Virus record (IMG/VR): IMGVR_UViG_3300046524_000426 | Coordinates: 1 to 22,912 of that record | Length of the DNA: 22,912 nucleotides | Direction: 5' to 3' (one strand) | DNA from: a virus | In this document: piece after piece, positions 1 to 6,694 of the stretch | Position numbering within the stretch: position 1 is the first letter of the stretch | Layout of the letters: the number at the start of each line of letters is the position of its first letter | Translations under genes and position numbers: made by a program | The notes under the pieces: generated by a model | Told to the model about the DNA's origin: nothing | What the model saw: the letters and a program-made list of their open reading frames with translations, nothing else | The model's database searches: none

Positions 1-1907
1 CTTGCTGGTGGTATGGGATTCGCTCCGGGCAAGACCGGCTGCTCGGCACACTCGCGGTATTTACGGAGGCCGGACGCGTGCCCGATCAAGGCGAAATGGA
101 GATCCTTGGCCTGTGCGTCCACACGGTCAGCATCGCGGTTGAACGACTTCACATCGAACGCAAGGCACGCGCAAGCGAGGACCAGCTTGAATATCAGTCG
201 AATTACGACACCCTGACGGGACTTGCCAACCGTAATTTGCTTTGCGACAGGACAAGTCAGACGATGGCGCGGGCCGTGAGCCGGGGCGAACAGGCCTGGC
301 TTGTCTGTATCGATCTCGACCGCTTCGCCCTGGTTAACGAAACGCTGGGCCACGAAGCCGGCGACCTGGTCTTGCAAGAGACAGCGGCCCGCTTGAGGAT
401 GGCACTGGGGCCGAATGACACGGCCGCGCGCACCGGTGGCGATGAATTTGTGCTGGTGCTCGCCGATACACCCGACGAGCACGCTGCGATCAATACAGTC
501 CAGCGCATCATGGCCGCCCTGGGCGATCCGATCAAGGTTGGCGAGCACGAGCATTTCCTGAGCTGCACGTCCGGGTTATCGGTATTTCCGGCTGACGGCG
601 ACACGGCGAACGCCTTGATCAAGAATGCGCACATTGCAATGCAGCGCGCCAAGGAAGCGGGTGGTGGCGAGTTGCAGTTCTATACGGCGTCGATGAAAGC
701 GCGCGCGATGGAACGCCTGCGGATCGAGGGCGACCTGCGGCATGCCGTCCAGCGGGACGAATTGCTGTTGCATTACCAGCCACAAGTCGACGTGCGCACC
801 GGTCGGATTGTTGGCGTGGAAGCCCTGCTGCGGTGGGCACATCCCGAACTCGGCATGATGTCGCCCGACCGGTTCATTGACCTGGCGGAACAAAGCGGGC
901 TGATCGTCCCGATTGGCACGTGGGTATTGCGGACCGCGTGCACGGACGCCAAGCGTTGGCATGATGCCGGTTGGGAAGGCCTGCGCGTGGGCGTCAATCT
1001 GTCGGGCAAGCAGTTCTATCAGCCGGATCTGATCGAGGTTGTGACAGGGGTCCTGGCGGAATCAGGGCTCGCGGCACGCTACCTGGACATCGAGCTGACG
1101 GAAGGCCTGGTCATGACCGACATCGACCATGCACTCGCCACCATGAATACGCTCAAGGGGCTCGGCGTACAGCTATCGCTGGACGACTTCGGCACCGGCT
1201 ACTCCAGCCTGTCGTACCTGAAGCGCTTCCCGATCGATGTGCTGAAGATCGACAAGTCGTTCGTCAGGGACATTACCACCGATCCGGACGCGGCGGCGAT
1301 CGCGCGGTCCATCATTTCGCTTGCCCAAAGCCTGCAATTGCAAGTCATCGCAGAAGGCGTGGAAACCCAGGAGCAGCTGAGCTATCTGACGACCTACCGT
1401 TGCGACCAGATCCAGGGTTACTATTTCAGCCGTCCGGTACCGGCTGCGGCATTCGAGCAGTTGCTGAGCGAGGAGCGGGCGCTGCCTGTGGCGTGTCCTG
1501 ACGAACAGGTGCGGACGTTGCTGCTCGTTGATGACGACCCTGGCGTCAGCGCGGCATTGCGCCGGCTTCTGCGCCGCCAGGGCTATCGGGTACTGTACGC
1601 GGCAAGCGGAGATGAAGGTTTGAGCCTGCTTGCCTTGAACGACGTCCAGGTCGTCGTCTCCGACCAGCGCATGCCCGGCATGACGGGCATCGAATTCCTG
1701 TCGCGCGTCAAGCAGATTCACCCGCAGATCATCCGGATCATGTTGTCGGGCTACACGGCGGTCGACGCGATCATCGAAGCGACCAATAGCGGCGCCGTAT
1801 TCCGGTTCCACACGAAGCCGTGGGACGACGATGCCTTGTGCGCAAGTATCGCCGACGCATTCCGTTATCACTGGTTGATGCGCAATGCGGAAATTGCGCA
1901 GACGTGA
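1..1907 (+). CDS. GAF-GGDEF-EAL-REC cyclic-di-GMP regulator (5' end cut by window edge)
   Basis: The reading frame is open from the first bases, so the start lies upstream; ATG-like codons near 78 are internal. The first ~45 residues (CWWYGI.. to IAVER) look like the end of a GAF sensor domain. A GGDEF diguanylate cyclase domain follows, with an intact GGDEF signature at 435-449; the inhibitory RxxD site is degenerate (GPND). The EAL phosphodiesterase domain has EALLRW (from 819), ELTE, DDFGTGYSS, KIDKSF and AEGVET, so its active site looks complete. A C-terminal receiver domain carries the acidic DDD cluster (~1530), the phospho-acceptor Asp at 1662-1664 in SDQRMPGM, and the conserved TKPW lysine. 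The protein should make and/or degrade c-di-GMP under GAF and phosphorelay control. A receiver at the C-terminus rather than the N-terminus is less usual. This is chromosomal flank, not prophage. Confidence 0.93.
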   Translation, partial: CWWYGIRSGQDRLLGTLAVFTEAGRVPDQGEMEILGLCVHTVSIAVERLHIERKARASEDQLEYQSNYDTLTGLANRNLLCDRTSQTMARAVSRGEQAWLVCIDLDRFALVNETLGHEAGDLVLQETAARLRMALGPNDTAARTGGDEFVLVLADTPDEHAAINTVQRIMAALGDPIKVGEHEHFLSCTSGLSVFPADGDTANALIKNAHIAMQRAKEAGGGELQFYTASMKARAMERLRIEGDLRHAVQRDELLLHYQPQVDVRTGRIVGVEALLRWAHPELGMMSPDRFIDLAEQSGLIVPIGTWVLRTACTDAKRWHDAGWEGLRVGVNLSGKQFYQPDLIEVVTGVLAESGLAARYLDIELTEGLVMTDIDHALATMNTLKGLGVQLSLDDFGTGYSSLSYLKRFPIDVLKIDKSFVRDITTDPDAAAIARSIISLAQSLQLQVIAEGVETQEQLSYLTTYRCDQIQGYYFSRPVPAAAFEQLLSEERALPVACPDEQVRTLLLVDDDPGVSAALRRLLRRQGYRVLYAASGDEGLSLLALNDVQVVVSDQRMPGMTGIEFLSRVKQIHPQIIRIMLSGYTAVDAIIEATNSGAVFRFHTKPWDDDALCASIADAFRYHWLMRNAEIAQT

Positions 1908-1944
1908 GCGGCTAGTATCGCCGCCCGCATGCGCAATCGCACAA

Positions 1945-1985
1945 AACAAAAGCCCCACCGGCTTGCGCCGGCGGGGCTTTTATTT
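1945..1985. terminator. Bidirectional rho-independent terminator
   Basis: An 11-bp GC-rich stem (1952-1962 with 1967-1977, TTGC loop) is flanked by A-rich sequence on the left and TTTTATTT on the right. Read on the + strand the stem has one A-C mismatch. Read on the - strand the same pair becomes a G-U wobble, so the hairpin is unbroken and ends in CTTTTGTTTTG. It therefore suits the - strand (ssrA) best, while also closing the c-di-GMP regulator gene. It is probably also the final terminator of the prophage's leftward transcription. Confidence 0.85.
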
Positions 1986-1991
1986 GAATAC

Positions 1992-2016
1992 TGGTGGAGG
2001 CGGAGGGAATCGAACC
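1992..2016 (-). other. ssrA: Prophage attachment site: 3'-terminal fragment of tmRNA gene (ssrA)
   Basis: Read on the - strand, this is the 3' half of a T-arm loop (GGTTCGATTCCC), an acceptor strand CGCCTCC, discriminator A and CCA, directly followed by the terminator at 1952-1977. The acceptor strand predicts a GGAGGCG or GGGGGCG partner, as in beta-proteobacterial tmRNA. The sequence 5' of GG does not restore the T stem: GAGGG is needed and GCAGG is found. No tRNA body follows, so this is only the 3' end left at one prophage boundary; the intact gene should lie at the other end. A long-variable-arm tRNA is the alternative, but the discriminator and acceptor favour tmRNA. Confidence 0.72.
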
Positions 2017-2080
2017 TGCGGAATTTGAGCATACATGCGGGTTCCAGCATGTATGTTGGCAAAAACTTGTCATTCCGCAG
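2016..2080. repeat. Nested inverted repeats abutting the attachment core
   Basis: Two perfect 9-bp inverted repeats are nested. The outer arms are CTGCGGAAT (2016-2024) and ATTCCGCAG (2072-2080). The inner arms are CATACATGC (2030-2038) and GCATGTATG (2047-2055), with an 8-nt loop. The outer left arm touches the ssrA remnant. There is no U-tract in either direction, so this is unlikely to be a terminator. The position suits an attP arm where integrase or excisionase binds. Confidence 0.7.
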
Positions 2081-2138
2081 TTGGCCCTCAACCGAAAACA
2101 CCTTCGAGACGCCTAGGCCGCGCAGAAGTATCCGTAGA

Positions 2139-2486
2139 TCACGTGCCTGCGGTCGGCGTTTTTCCTTCCAGCAAGAACAGGTGTACAAGGCTGGACTTGT
2201 TCAGCGGCGTTTCCATATATTGTAGATAAAGCGGAGCGCCATGAGGACGGAAGCCGATGTGCAGGGGCTCACTGTTTCCACTGATGGTTTGTTGCGAGTT
2301 GATCACGACATTGACCGTGCCGTCTGCGTCCGGCGCGACGCTCACTACGTTACCGTCGCCGACGGACCCGAAGGAGATACGAAGGGTCATGGGAGCCTTC
2401 TCCGGAGCTTTAATATGTACGGTGTCGGTACGTGCCGCCATGAATACCGTTGAATAGATTACTTCTTTTTCATTAATGTGAACCAT
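2139..2486 (-). CDS. Orphan protein at prophage end, possibly DUF6864-like
   Basis: This is a 115-residue protein beginning MVHINEKEV. An in-frame ATG at 2528 would add 14 residues; 2486 is preferred because a weak AAGAG ribosome-binding site precedes it. The predicted character is beta-strand rich with no signal peptide or membrane segment. The layout (xxGTV-like start, alternating hydrophobics, a Ser-Gly-Asn-x-Pro-Leu-x-Ile-Gly turn, LYLQY near the end) loosely recalls the DUF6864 family, but I cannot confirm that. The stretch is clearly more AT-rich than the surrounding late genes, and it is the last gene before the attachment site. It reads as a cargo (moron) gene of unknown function acquired from elsewhere. 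Confidence 0.65.
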   Translation of the reverse strand: MVHINEKEVIYSTVFMAARTDTVHIKAPEKAPMTLRISFGSVGDGNVVSVAPDADGTVNVVINSQQTISGNSEPLHIGFRPHGAPLYLQYMETPLNKSSLVHLFLLEGKTPTAGT

Positions 2487-2552
2487 AGTGCTCTTTCGTA
2501 AGGTCAACGCAAGATCGCGCTTACGCATTCTACTGAAGGTTACGATCAGTCG

Positions 2553-2858
2553 TTATCTGTCTTGCATCGGTACTACCTGGATCGACCACTCCTGCACGTA
2601 CGCCGGCCCGTCGTCGCCCTGCGGCCTCTCCTCGCCCCTGAACAGCATGCCGCCCGTGTGCATCGCGACGAGGCGGGCTTCGTAAAGGTCGGGCAGCAGG
2701 CCAGCCCCGACTTGGGAGTCGTGCCGCCTGACCTGAAGGACATAGGTCGACCGCACCGCGGCGAGCGTGAGCGCGCCTTCTACGGCCGGCATCTGGCTGA
2801 TCTCGCGGTTCGACAGGCGCCGCCCATGGTCGCGCAGGCGCTTCACTTTTCCGTACAT
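2553..2858 (-). CDS. LexA-controlled small phage protein of unknown function
   Basis: This 101-residue protein (MYGKVKRL..) starts 14 nt downstream of a near-perfect LexA operator, so it should be induced by DNA damage, when the prophage itself is expected to induce. It is basic at the N-terminus, has a predicted beta-rich middle (ALTLAAVRSTYVLQVRR), and ends in AYVQEWSIQVV. There is no signal peptide, transmembrane segment or known catalytic motif. No strong Shine-Dalgarno sequence precedes the ATG, which makes the start less certain. The open frame continues upstream, but those codons are Arg/Ala-rich shadow sequence and lie across the operator. It is located between the lysis cassette and the attachment site. 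Confidence 0.7.
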   Translation of the reverse strand: MYGKVKRLRDHGRRLSNREISQMPAVEGALTLAAVRSTYVLQVRRHDSQVGAGLLPDLYEARLVAMHTGGMLFRGEERPQGDDGPAYVQEWSIQVVPMQDR

Positions 2859-2872
2859 GCTGATGTTGAAAA

Positions 2873-2892
2873 TACTGTATGAGTGTACAGTA
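2873..2892 (-). promoter_or_regulatory. LexA (SOS) operator with overlapping -10
   Basis: TACTGTATGAGTGTACAGTA matches the CTGT-N8-ACAG LexA consensus perfectly and extends it with TA on both sides. On the - strand a TATACT hexamer (complement of 2889-2894) overlaps the operator, so bound LexA would block the promoter of the 101-residue gene. The same operator lies ~43 bp upstream of a + strand -10 element and might affect that promoter too. Confidence 0.88.
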
Positions 2893-2934
2893 TAACGGGT
2901 GAGCAGTCGCAACCCGCCGGCGGCGTGCCCGTCG

Positions 2935-2946
2935 TATGATCGGCGA
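2935..2946 (+). promoter_or_regulatory. Putative -10 for a leaderless transcript
   Basis: TATGAT (2935-2940) is followed six bases later by the ATG of the + strand ORF at 2947. Transcription would begin at or next to that ATG, giving a leaderless mRNA. No convincing -35 is visible at the expected spacing. The call rests on position and the near-consensus hexamer only. Confidence 0.4.
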
Positions 2947-3165
2947 ATGGAACTGGGCCGCCCGAATACCGAAGTTGCCGCCGCTGTCGACCACGCGCTG
3001 ACCATGGACGACGTGCGCGCCGCAGCCGCCTTCCTGGCCGACCACGGCGCGGGCTTCGCTCTCATCTGCCGGGTGTTGGCTGAACCGGCGCGGCGCCGCC
3101 GGGCAGCGACGACAACGGCGCCGGCCACACCTGGTGCACGTACCCACCTTCCGTCGTCTGCATGA
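2947..3165 (+). CDS. Small divergent ORF next to LexA box, unknown
   Basis: This is a 72-residue ORF (MELGRPNTEV..) transcribed away from the SOS gene and against the late operon. The first ~50 residues look protein-like: an acidic-basic helix (TMDDVRAAAAFLADHG) and then GFALICRVLAEPARRRR. The last 20 residues are low-complexity Ala/Thr/Pro. There is no Shine-Dalgarno sequence; a -10 directly upstream suggests leaderless translation. Its 3' part overlaps, antisense, the 47-residue gene at 3062-3205. In this GC-rich DNA it could be a spurious frame; the organised start region and divergent arrangement are the case for it. Confidence 0.45.
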   Translation: MELGRPNTEVAAAVDHALTMDDVRAAAAFLADHGAGFALICRVLAEPARRRRAATTTAPATPGARTHLPSSA

Positions 3166-3205
3166 CGAGCTGCTGCTCGGTCGGCGTGATGACGTGGAAG
3201 TCCAT
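3062..3205 (-). CDS. Tiny protein coupled to the holin gene
   Basis: This 47-residue ORF begins at the ATG in a TAATG junction, sharing one base with the holin stop codon, so re-initiation is likely. The N-terminal half (MDFHVITPTEQQLVMQTTEG) looks like folded protein; the C-terminal half is Pro/Gly/Ala-rich. There is no membrane segment or lipobox, so it does not look like a spanin. The function is unknown; the position suggests the last gene of the lysis cassette. Its 3' end overlaps the antisense ORF at 2947-3165. Confidence 0.55.
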   Translation of the reverse strand: MDFHVITPTEQQLVMQTTEGGYVHQVWPAPLSSLPGGAAPVQPTPGR

Positions 3206-3732
3206 TACACGCCTGCCATCTTGCTGATCGTCTCGTCCTTCTCGCGCGAGCTGCGCGAGCTGCCGAATTCGAAGGCAAAATAATCCTTCAGACAGGACCC
3301 CAGAATGCCGGCAATGGTGGACAGGATGCCGACCGCTTCGCCCGGCATCTGGCCCTTGAACTGAACCAGCACGTAGAGGCAGGCGATCAGCCCCACCACG
3401 ACGGCCATCACGGCCATGTCGGCGCGGTAGTTGTGGCCGGCATTCATCTTGCGTACTTCGGTGTCGTGCGCGCGCGCGTCGACACGGTCGGCCAGATAGG
3501 CCTTCTCGAGATCGACCTGCTGGGCGCCGACAGCCTGGCGGAACTCCAGCACCTTGTTCGGATCGGCCTGGATGGCCGCCAGTGCGGCCTCACCGGTGTC
3601 AGCGCCGGTAACGGTCTTGGCGATGTCGACCACCTTGCCGGCGACGTCCGCCGCCTTATCGCTGCCGGTGAGAAGCTTGACCAGGGACGGCGCGAACTGC
3701 GCAAGCGCCATAGCAATCGTAATCGGGTCCAT
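3205..3732 (-). CDS. Holin, 3TM (gene-transfer-agent holin) type
   Basis: This 175-residue protein begins MDPITIAMALAQF with an N-terminal hydrophobic/amphipathic helix (residues ~4-21). A long charged helical region follows, then two strong membrane segments (~105-124 and ~131-148) and a charged Ser/Arg/Lys tail. Length and layout match the 3TM holin superfamily first described for gene transfer agents (GTA_holin_3TM). It would permeabilise the inner membrane at the end of the lytic cycle and release the signal-less lysozyme encoded just upstream. It is coupled to the lysozyme gene by a TGATG overlap. Confidence 0.85.
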   Translation of the reverse strand: MDPITIAMALAQFAPSLVKLLTGSDKAADVAGKVVDIAKTVTGADTGEAALAAIQADPNKVLEFRQAVGAQQVDLEKAYLADRVDARAHDTEVRKMNAGHNYRADMAVMAVVVGLIACLYVLVQFKGQMPGEAVGILSTIAGILGSCLKDYFAFEFGSSRSSREKDETISKMAGV

Positions 3733-4154
3733 CAGAATTCTCCTTTGCGCATGAGTTCGGCCAGACGTTTGGCGCGGTCACCGACCTGCTTGGCCCACTT
3801 CGAATTCAGCATCTCGGCGGCGGCGGCCTCGTACCGGCCGGCGCGCGCGTGGTCCAGCATGTTCACGAATTGCTGGAGGCGCTTGATGCCCAGGTTGAAG
3901 CACATGTTGGCCAGCACGTTCTGGCGCGCCTCCGACAGTTGTCGCCACCACGGGATAAAGCGGTCGAGATCCTTTTCCGCCAGATCGATATCGTTCTTGA
4001 GCATCAGCGCTATTTCGTCATCGAAGAAAGGACGGTCGGTCAGGTTGCGGCCGACGCCGCCCGTCAGCTTGCCGACGGTGTCGATGTAGACCAGCGCGCG
4101 CCGGCCCTCATCGACGGTGAGTTGAGAAGCGAGTTTTTCACGGTTCATGGTCAA
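3732..4154 (-). CDS. Endolysin, T4-type lysozyme (glycoside hydrolase family 24)
   Basis: This 140-residue muramidase hydrolyses the MurNAc-GlcNAc bond of peptidoglycan. The T4 lysozyme catalytic triad is present with exact spacing: Glu16, Asp25 and Thr31 (E-x8-D-x5-T), in VDEGRRALVYIDTVGKLT. Family hallmarks follow: GVGRNLTDRP, then ARQNVLANMCFNLG in the second lobe. There is no signal peptide or SAR anchor, so export depends on the holin. The ATG at 4154 overlaps the upstream stop codon (ATGA); an in-frame ATG two codons later is an alternative. Confidence 0.93.
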   Translation of the reverse strand: MTMNREKLASQLTVDEGRRALVYIDTVGKLTGGVGRNLTDRPFFDDEIALMLKNDIDLAEKDLDRFIPWWRQLSEARQNVLANMCFNLGIKRLQQFVNMLDHARAGRYEAAAAEMLNSKWAKQVGDRAKRLAELMRKGEF

Positions 4155-4399
4155 GCCTTCAGGTGAGAAAGAACCCAGGTCAGGCCGCTGCCGATCGAGC
4201 CGGCAGCGCCGCCGATCAGCATCAGCGTGCGCCAGCCGCCGCGGGCTTCCGCCAGCTGCGCGAGCACCTTGTCCAGCTTTTCGTTCTGCAGGGTGTTGGT
4301 AGCGCGCAGGTCGGACACGGCTACCTTCAAATACGAGACTTCGACCTGCAGGGCGGCCAGGGCGATGGCGTTTTGTTGTTCAGTCATGGATGTGGTCAT
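4151..4399 (-). CDS. XhlA-like coiled-coil membrane protein (holin-associated)
   Basis: This is an 82-residue protein. Residues ~13-52 form a heptad-rich amphipathic helix (LQVEVSYLKVAVSDL..). A conserved-looking EARGGWRTL turn leads into one C-terminal membrane segment (~57-78, LMLIGGAAGSIGSGLTWVL) and a short tail. This layout resembles XhlA/haemolysin-type phage proteins that assist holins, and similar small membrane proteins at the head of phage lysis cassettes. A second in-frame ATG (MTEQQNAI) is possible. It sits between the tailspike and lysozyme genes and overlaps the latter by ATGA. The role in lysis is inferred from context. Confidence 0.75.
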   Translation of the reverse strand: MTTSMTEQQNAIALAALQVEVSYLKVAVSDLRATNTLQNEKLDKVLAQLAEARGGWRTLMLIGGAAGSIGSGLTWVLSHLKA

Positions 4400-4408
4400 T
4401 GGTTGGCC

Positions 4409-6685
4409 TCACGCGGTCTTCACGATCACGACGGCGCGGCCGTCGGCCTCGATCGCAATGACCTTGCCGACGGCGCGCATGTAGTTCGCCAGCGTCATGT
4501 CCGCTTCGTTCATGGGCACGCCCTTGATGCCGTCGCCGTCCTGCACCGGCACGATGTACTGGCCCGGCGTCGCACCCATGACGTTGACGGGCACGCGGCC
4601 GGCGAACGCGATGCGGTCGACCTTCGCGCGCTCCGCCTCGTAATCGGTGTCGAACTTCTCGTTCGCCTTCTGCCACGCTTCCATCGCCGCCGCGTGGTCT
4701 TTGCGTGCCTGCTCGACCTGGGCCTTGTACGCTGCGCGGTCAGCCGCTTCCTGTTCCTGCACGGCATGCCAGTTGGCGAACGCCTGCTCGAAGTTCTCCG
4801 TGCGCGTGGCATCGACGTCTGGGATACCCAGTTCCTCCGGCGGCATCGGCGGGCGGCCAGCGGTCACGCCTGCGTAATCCGGCTCGACATACACGGGCTG
4901 CTCAGGACGCGCGCCCAGATCGAGCGACCACGTGTCCCCGCCGACGTACGACGGGTTGGTCGACTTGATCGCGAAGGTCAGCGAATCGGCCCAGCGGTCA
5001 GTGATTTCGGCGCTGGAATTGATGCCGATGATCTGGCCCTTGGCGATGACACCGCAGCCGTCGGCCTTGCGCATGTACTCGGCATAGTCGGCGCCTCCAG
5101 TGTTGACGGTGCCGGCCACGTTGATCGAGCGGCCATTCCCCGAGTTCATCGCCAGGGTGAGCGCGGCGGCCGCGCCATTGAGCGTGCCGCTCGTGGCGTG
5201 CTGGAAGTAGCCGATCACGCTGCCGGCGCCACGAAGCGTAAGAATCACCGCTCCCTGAACGGTGCCGGCCTTGTCGATGATGTGGTTCGCGCCGGACGAC
5301 GCGCCGATGAAGCAGTTGCCGGTCGTGTCCATCCCGAAGCCACTCACGCCGCTTGGCGTGTTCACGCCCCACTGCGTCGCCGTGTAGCGCGTGGACCAGC
5401 CAAACCGGTTTTCCACCTTCCCGACCGGATCCTCGATGACGTAGTTCTTCGCGCCGGCATCCGATACCGACGCGGTGCAGTTGTCATTGTGGTTCGCGAT
5501 CGCGTGGAACAGCTGGTACGTGTTGTCGACGCTCTGCGTCTCGATCTGCGCCTGGAACAGCTCCAGGTAGTTGTGACCGATCTTCTCGCCCACGACGTTC
5601 GGGCCCAGCGTGATGCCGACGCCGACCTGCGCGCCGGCCGCACCGCTGGAGCTCTGCAGCAGGTTTGCAAAGTACGAGTTTGCACCGCCCTTGTTCACCT
5701 TAATGGGGCGGTTCGACAGGATGTTATTCCGGTGGAAGCGGCAGATCTGCAGACCCTGCGTGGTGGTTTCGGTAATGCCGTTGGCGAAGGCGAAGCCAGC
5801 ATCTCCGATGGTGTTATTGTCGATCGTGTGCGCGTATGCACCTGGTACGAACGCGCTGGTGACCGGATCGATGTCGGTCAGCAGGATCCCAATGCCGTTG
5901 TTGTTCGAGCCCGACAGCAGGTAGCAGTCGTGGATGTGCGCGCGGCCGGCATAGGCCCTGATCGGGACCTGCGAGGCCGTCGACGGGCGGAAGATGATGT
6001 TCGACACCTCGCACTGCTGGTGGGCGATGCGGATCATGTCGAACGTGGCCAGGTCGGGCGCGGTGATGTACGTGCCGTACCGTGAGGCGCCGCGAATGCG
6101 CATGCCCTTGCCGGTGGTGACGATGGGCTGCGAGATCCGATAGTTCCCCGGCGGCAGGATCACCTCGCCGGCAAACGTCGTGAAGCAGGCCATGGCGTTC
6201 TGCAGCGCCGTGGTGACGTCGGTGGGCACCCCGTTGCGCACGTTCGCGATTTGGGTCGAGGTCATGAAGTCGAAGGCGCTCACGGAATCGCGCCCGCGAT
6301 CGAGCAGGGTGCGCACCTGGGCGCCAGCACCCGAGGCATTGAAGCCGACGAGATTCGCGCCGGTCGCCGCGGCCAGCTGCGGCTGAATGTTCAGCAGCCC
6401 GGCCGGGTCGGTGCTGTAGTTGTCGACCGGGTAGCCGCTGACCTGCTGGCCCGCGGCGGTCTTCAGGTCGACCTTGTAGGAGCCGTCCCAGAAGATCGCG
6501 GCTTCGCCTTTCGCGTCCAGCGTGATCGGCCACTGGTGCGGGACCGTGCCGGCTGCGTCCTGATACACGGCTTTCGGCGTCGTCGTGCCGGCGGCATAGG
6601 TGTACAGCTTGCACCCGGCCGCCGGCGTGCCGTCGTTGTTGTAGTAGCGCTGCCGGCCTTCCGGCATGAGGGTGGTGGTGGGCAT
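4409..6685 (-). CDS. Tailspike: virion-binding N-terminus, beta-helix, Peptidase_G2-like C-terminus
   Basis: This 758-residue protein should be the receptor-binding and probably glycan-degrading spike. Residues ~10-90 form the small beta module common at the head-binding end of phage tail fibres (NDGTPAAGCKLYTY.. WDGSYKVDL..). A linker with SAFDFMTSTQIANVRNG leads into a pectin-lyase-type parallel beta-helix (~150-500; EVILPPGNYRIS is a typical first rung). From ~528, GADYAEYM opens a Peptidase_G2-like domain, an autoproteolytic intramolecular chaperone of trimeric spikes. It is interrupted by a long charged coiled coil (~625-690) and resumes at VDRIAFAGRVPVNVMGA to the end. Two neighbouring structural genes (6695-7018 and 7039-7821) may form its attachment site. 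Start: AAGGA seven bases before the ATG. Substrate unknown. Confidence 0.87.
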   Translation of the reverse strand: MPTTTLMPEGRQRYYNNDGTPAAGCKLYTYAAGTTTPKAVYQDAAGTVPHQWPITLDAKGEAAIFWDGSYKVDLKTAAGQQVSGYPVDNYSTDPAGLLNIQPQLAAATGANLVGFNASGAGAQVRTLLDRGRDSVSAFDFMTSTQIANVRNGVPTDVTTALQNAMACFTTFAGEVILPPGNYRISQPIVTTGKGMRIRGASRYGTYITAPDLATFDMIRIAHQQCEVSNIIFRPSTASQVPIRAYAGRAHIHDCYLLSGSNNNGIGILLTDIDPVTSAFVPGAYAHTIDNNTIGDAGFAFANGITETTTQGLQICRFHRNNILSNRPIKVNKGGANSYFANLLQSSSGAAGAQVGVGITLGPNVVGEKIGHNYLELFQAQIETQSVDNTYQLFHAIANHNDNCTASVSDAGAKNYVIEDPVGKVENRFGWSTRYTATQWGVNTPSGVSGFGMDTTGNCFIGASSGANHIIDKAGTVQGAVILTLRGAGSVIGYFQHATSGTLNGAAAALTLAMNSGNGRSINVAGTVNTGGADYAEYMRKADGCGVIAKGQIIGINSSAEITDRWADSLTFAIKSTNPSYVGGDTWSLDLGARPEQPVYVEPDYAGVTAGRPPMPPEELGIPDVDATRTENFEQAFANWHAVQEQEAADRAAYKAQVEQARKDHAAAMEAWQKANEKFDTDYEAERAKVDRIAFAGRVPVNVMGATPGQYIVPVQDGDGIKGVPMNEADMTLANYMRAVGKVIAIEADGRAVVIVKTA

Positions 6686-6694
6686 TGGTCGTCC

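Noticed and set aside
1992-2090. A complete tRNA or tmRNA gene
   Set aside because: Only the 3' T-loop half, acceptor strand and CCA are present; no T-stem partner, anticodon arm or tag-peptide region follows on the - strand.
4163-6085. 640-codon + strand open frame
   Set aside because: It lies antisense to the tailspike and lysis genes, is extremely rich in Arg, Val, Asp and His, and shows no domain pattern; long antisense frames are expected in GC-rich coding DNA.
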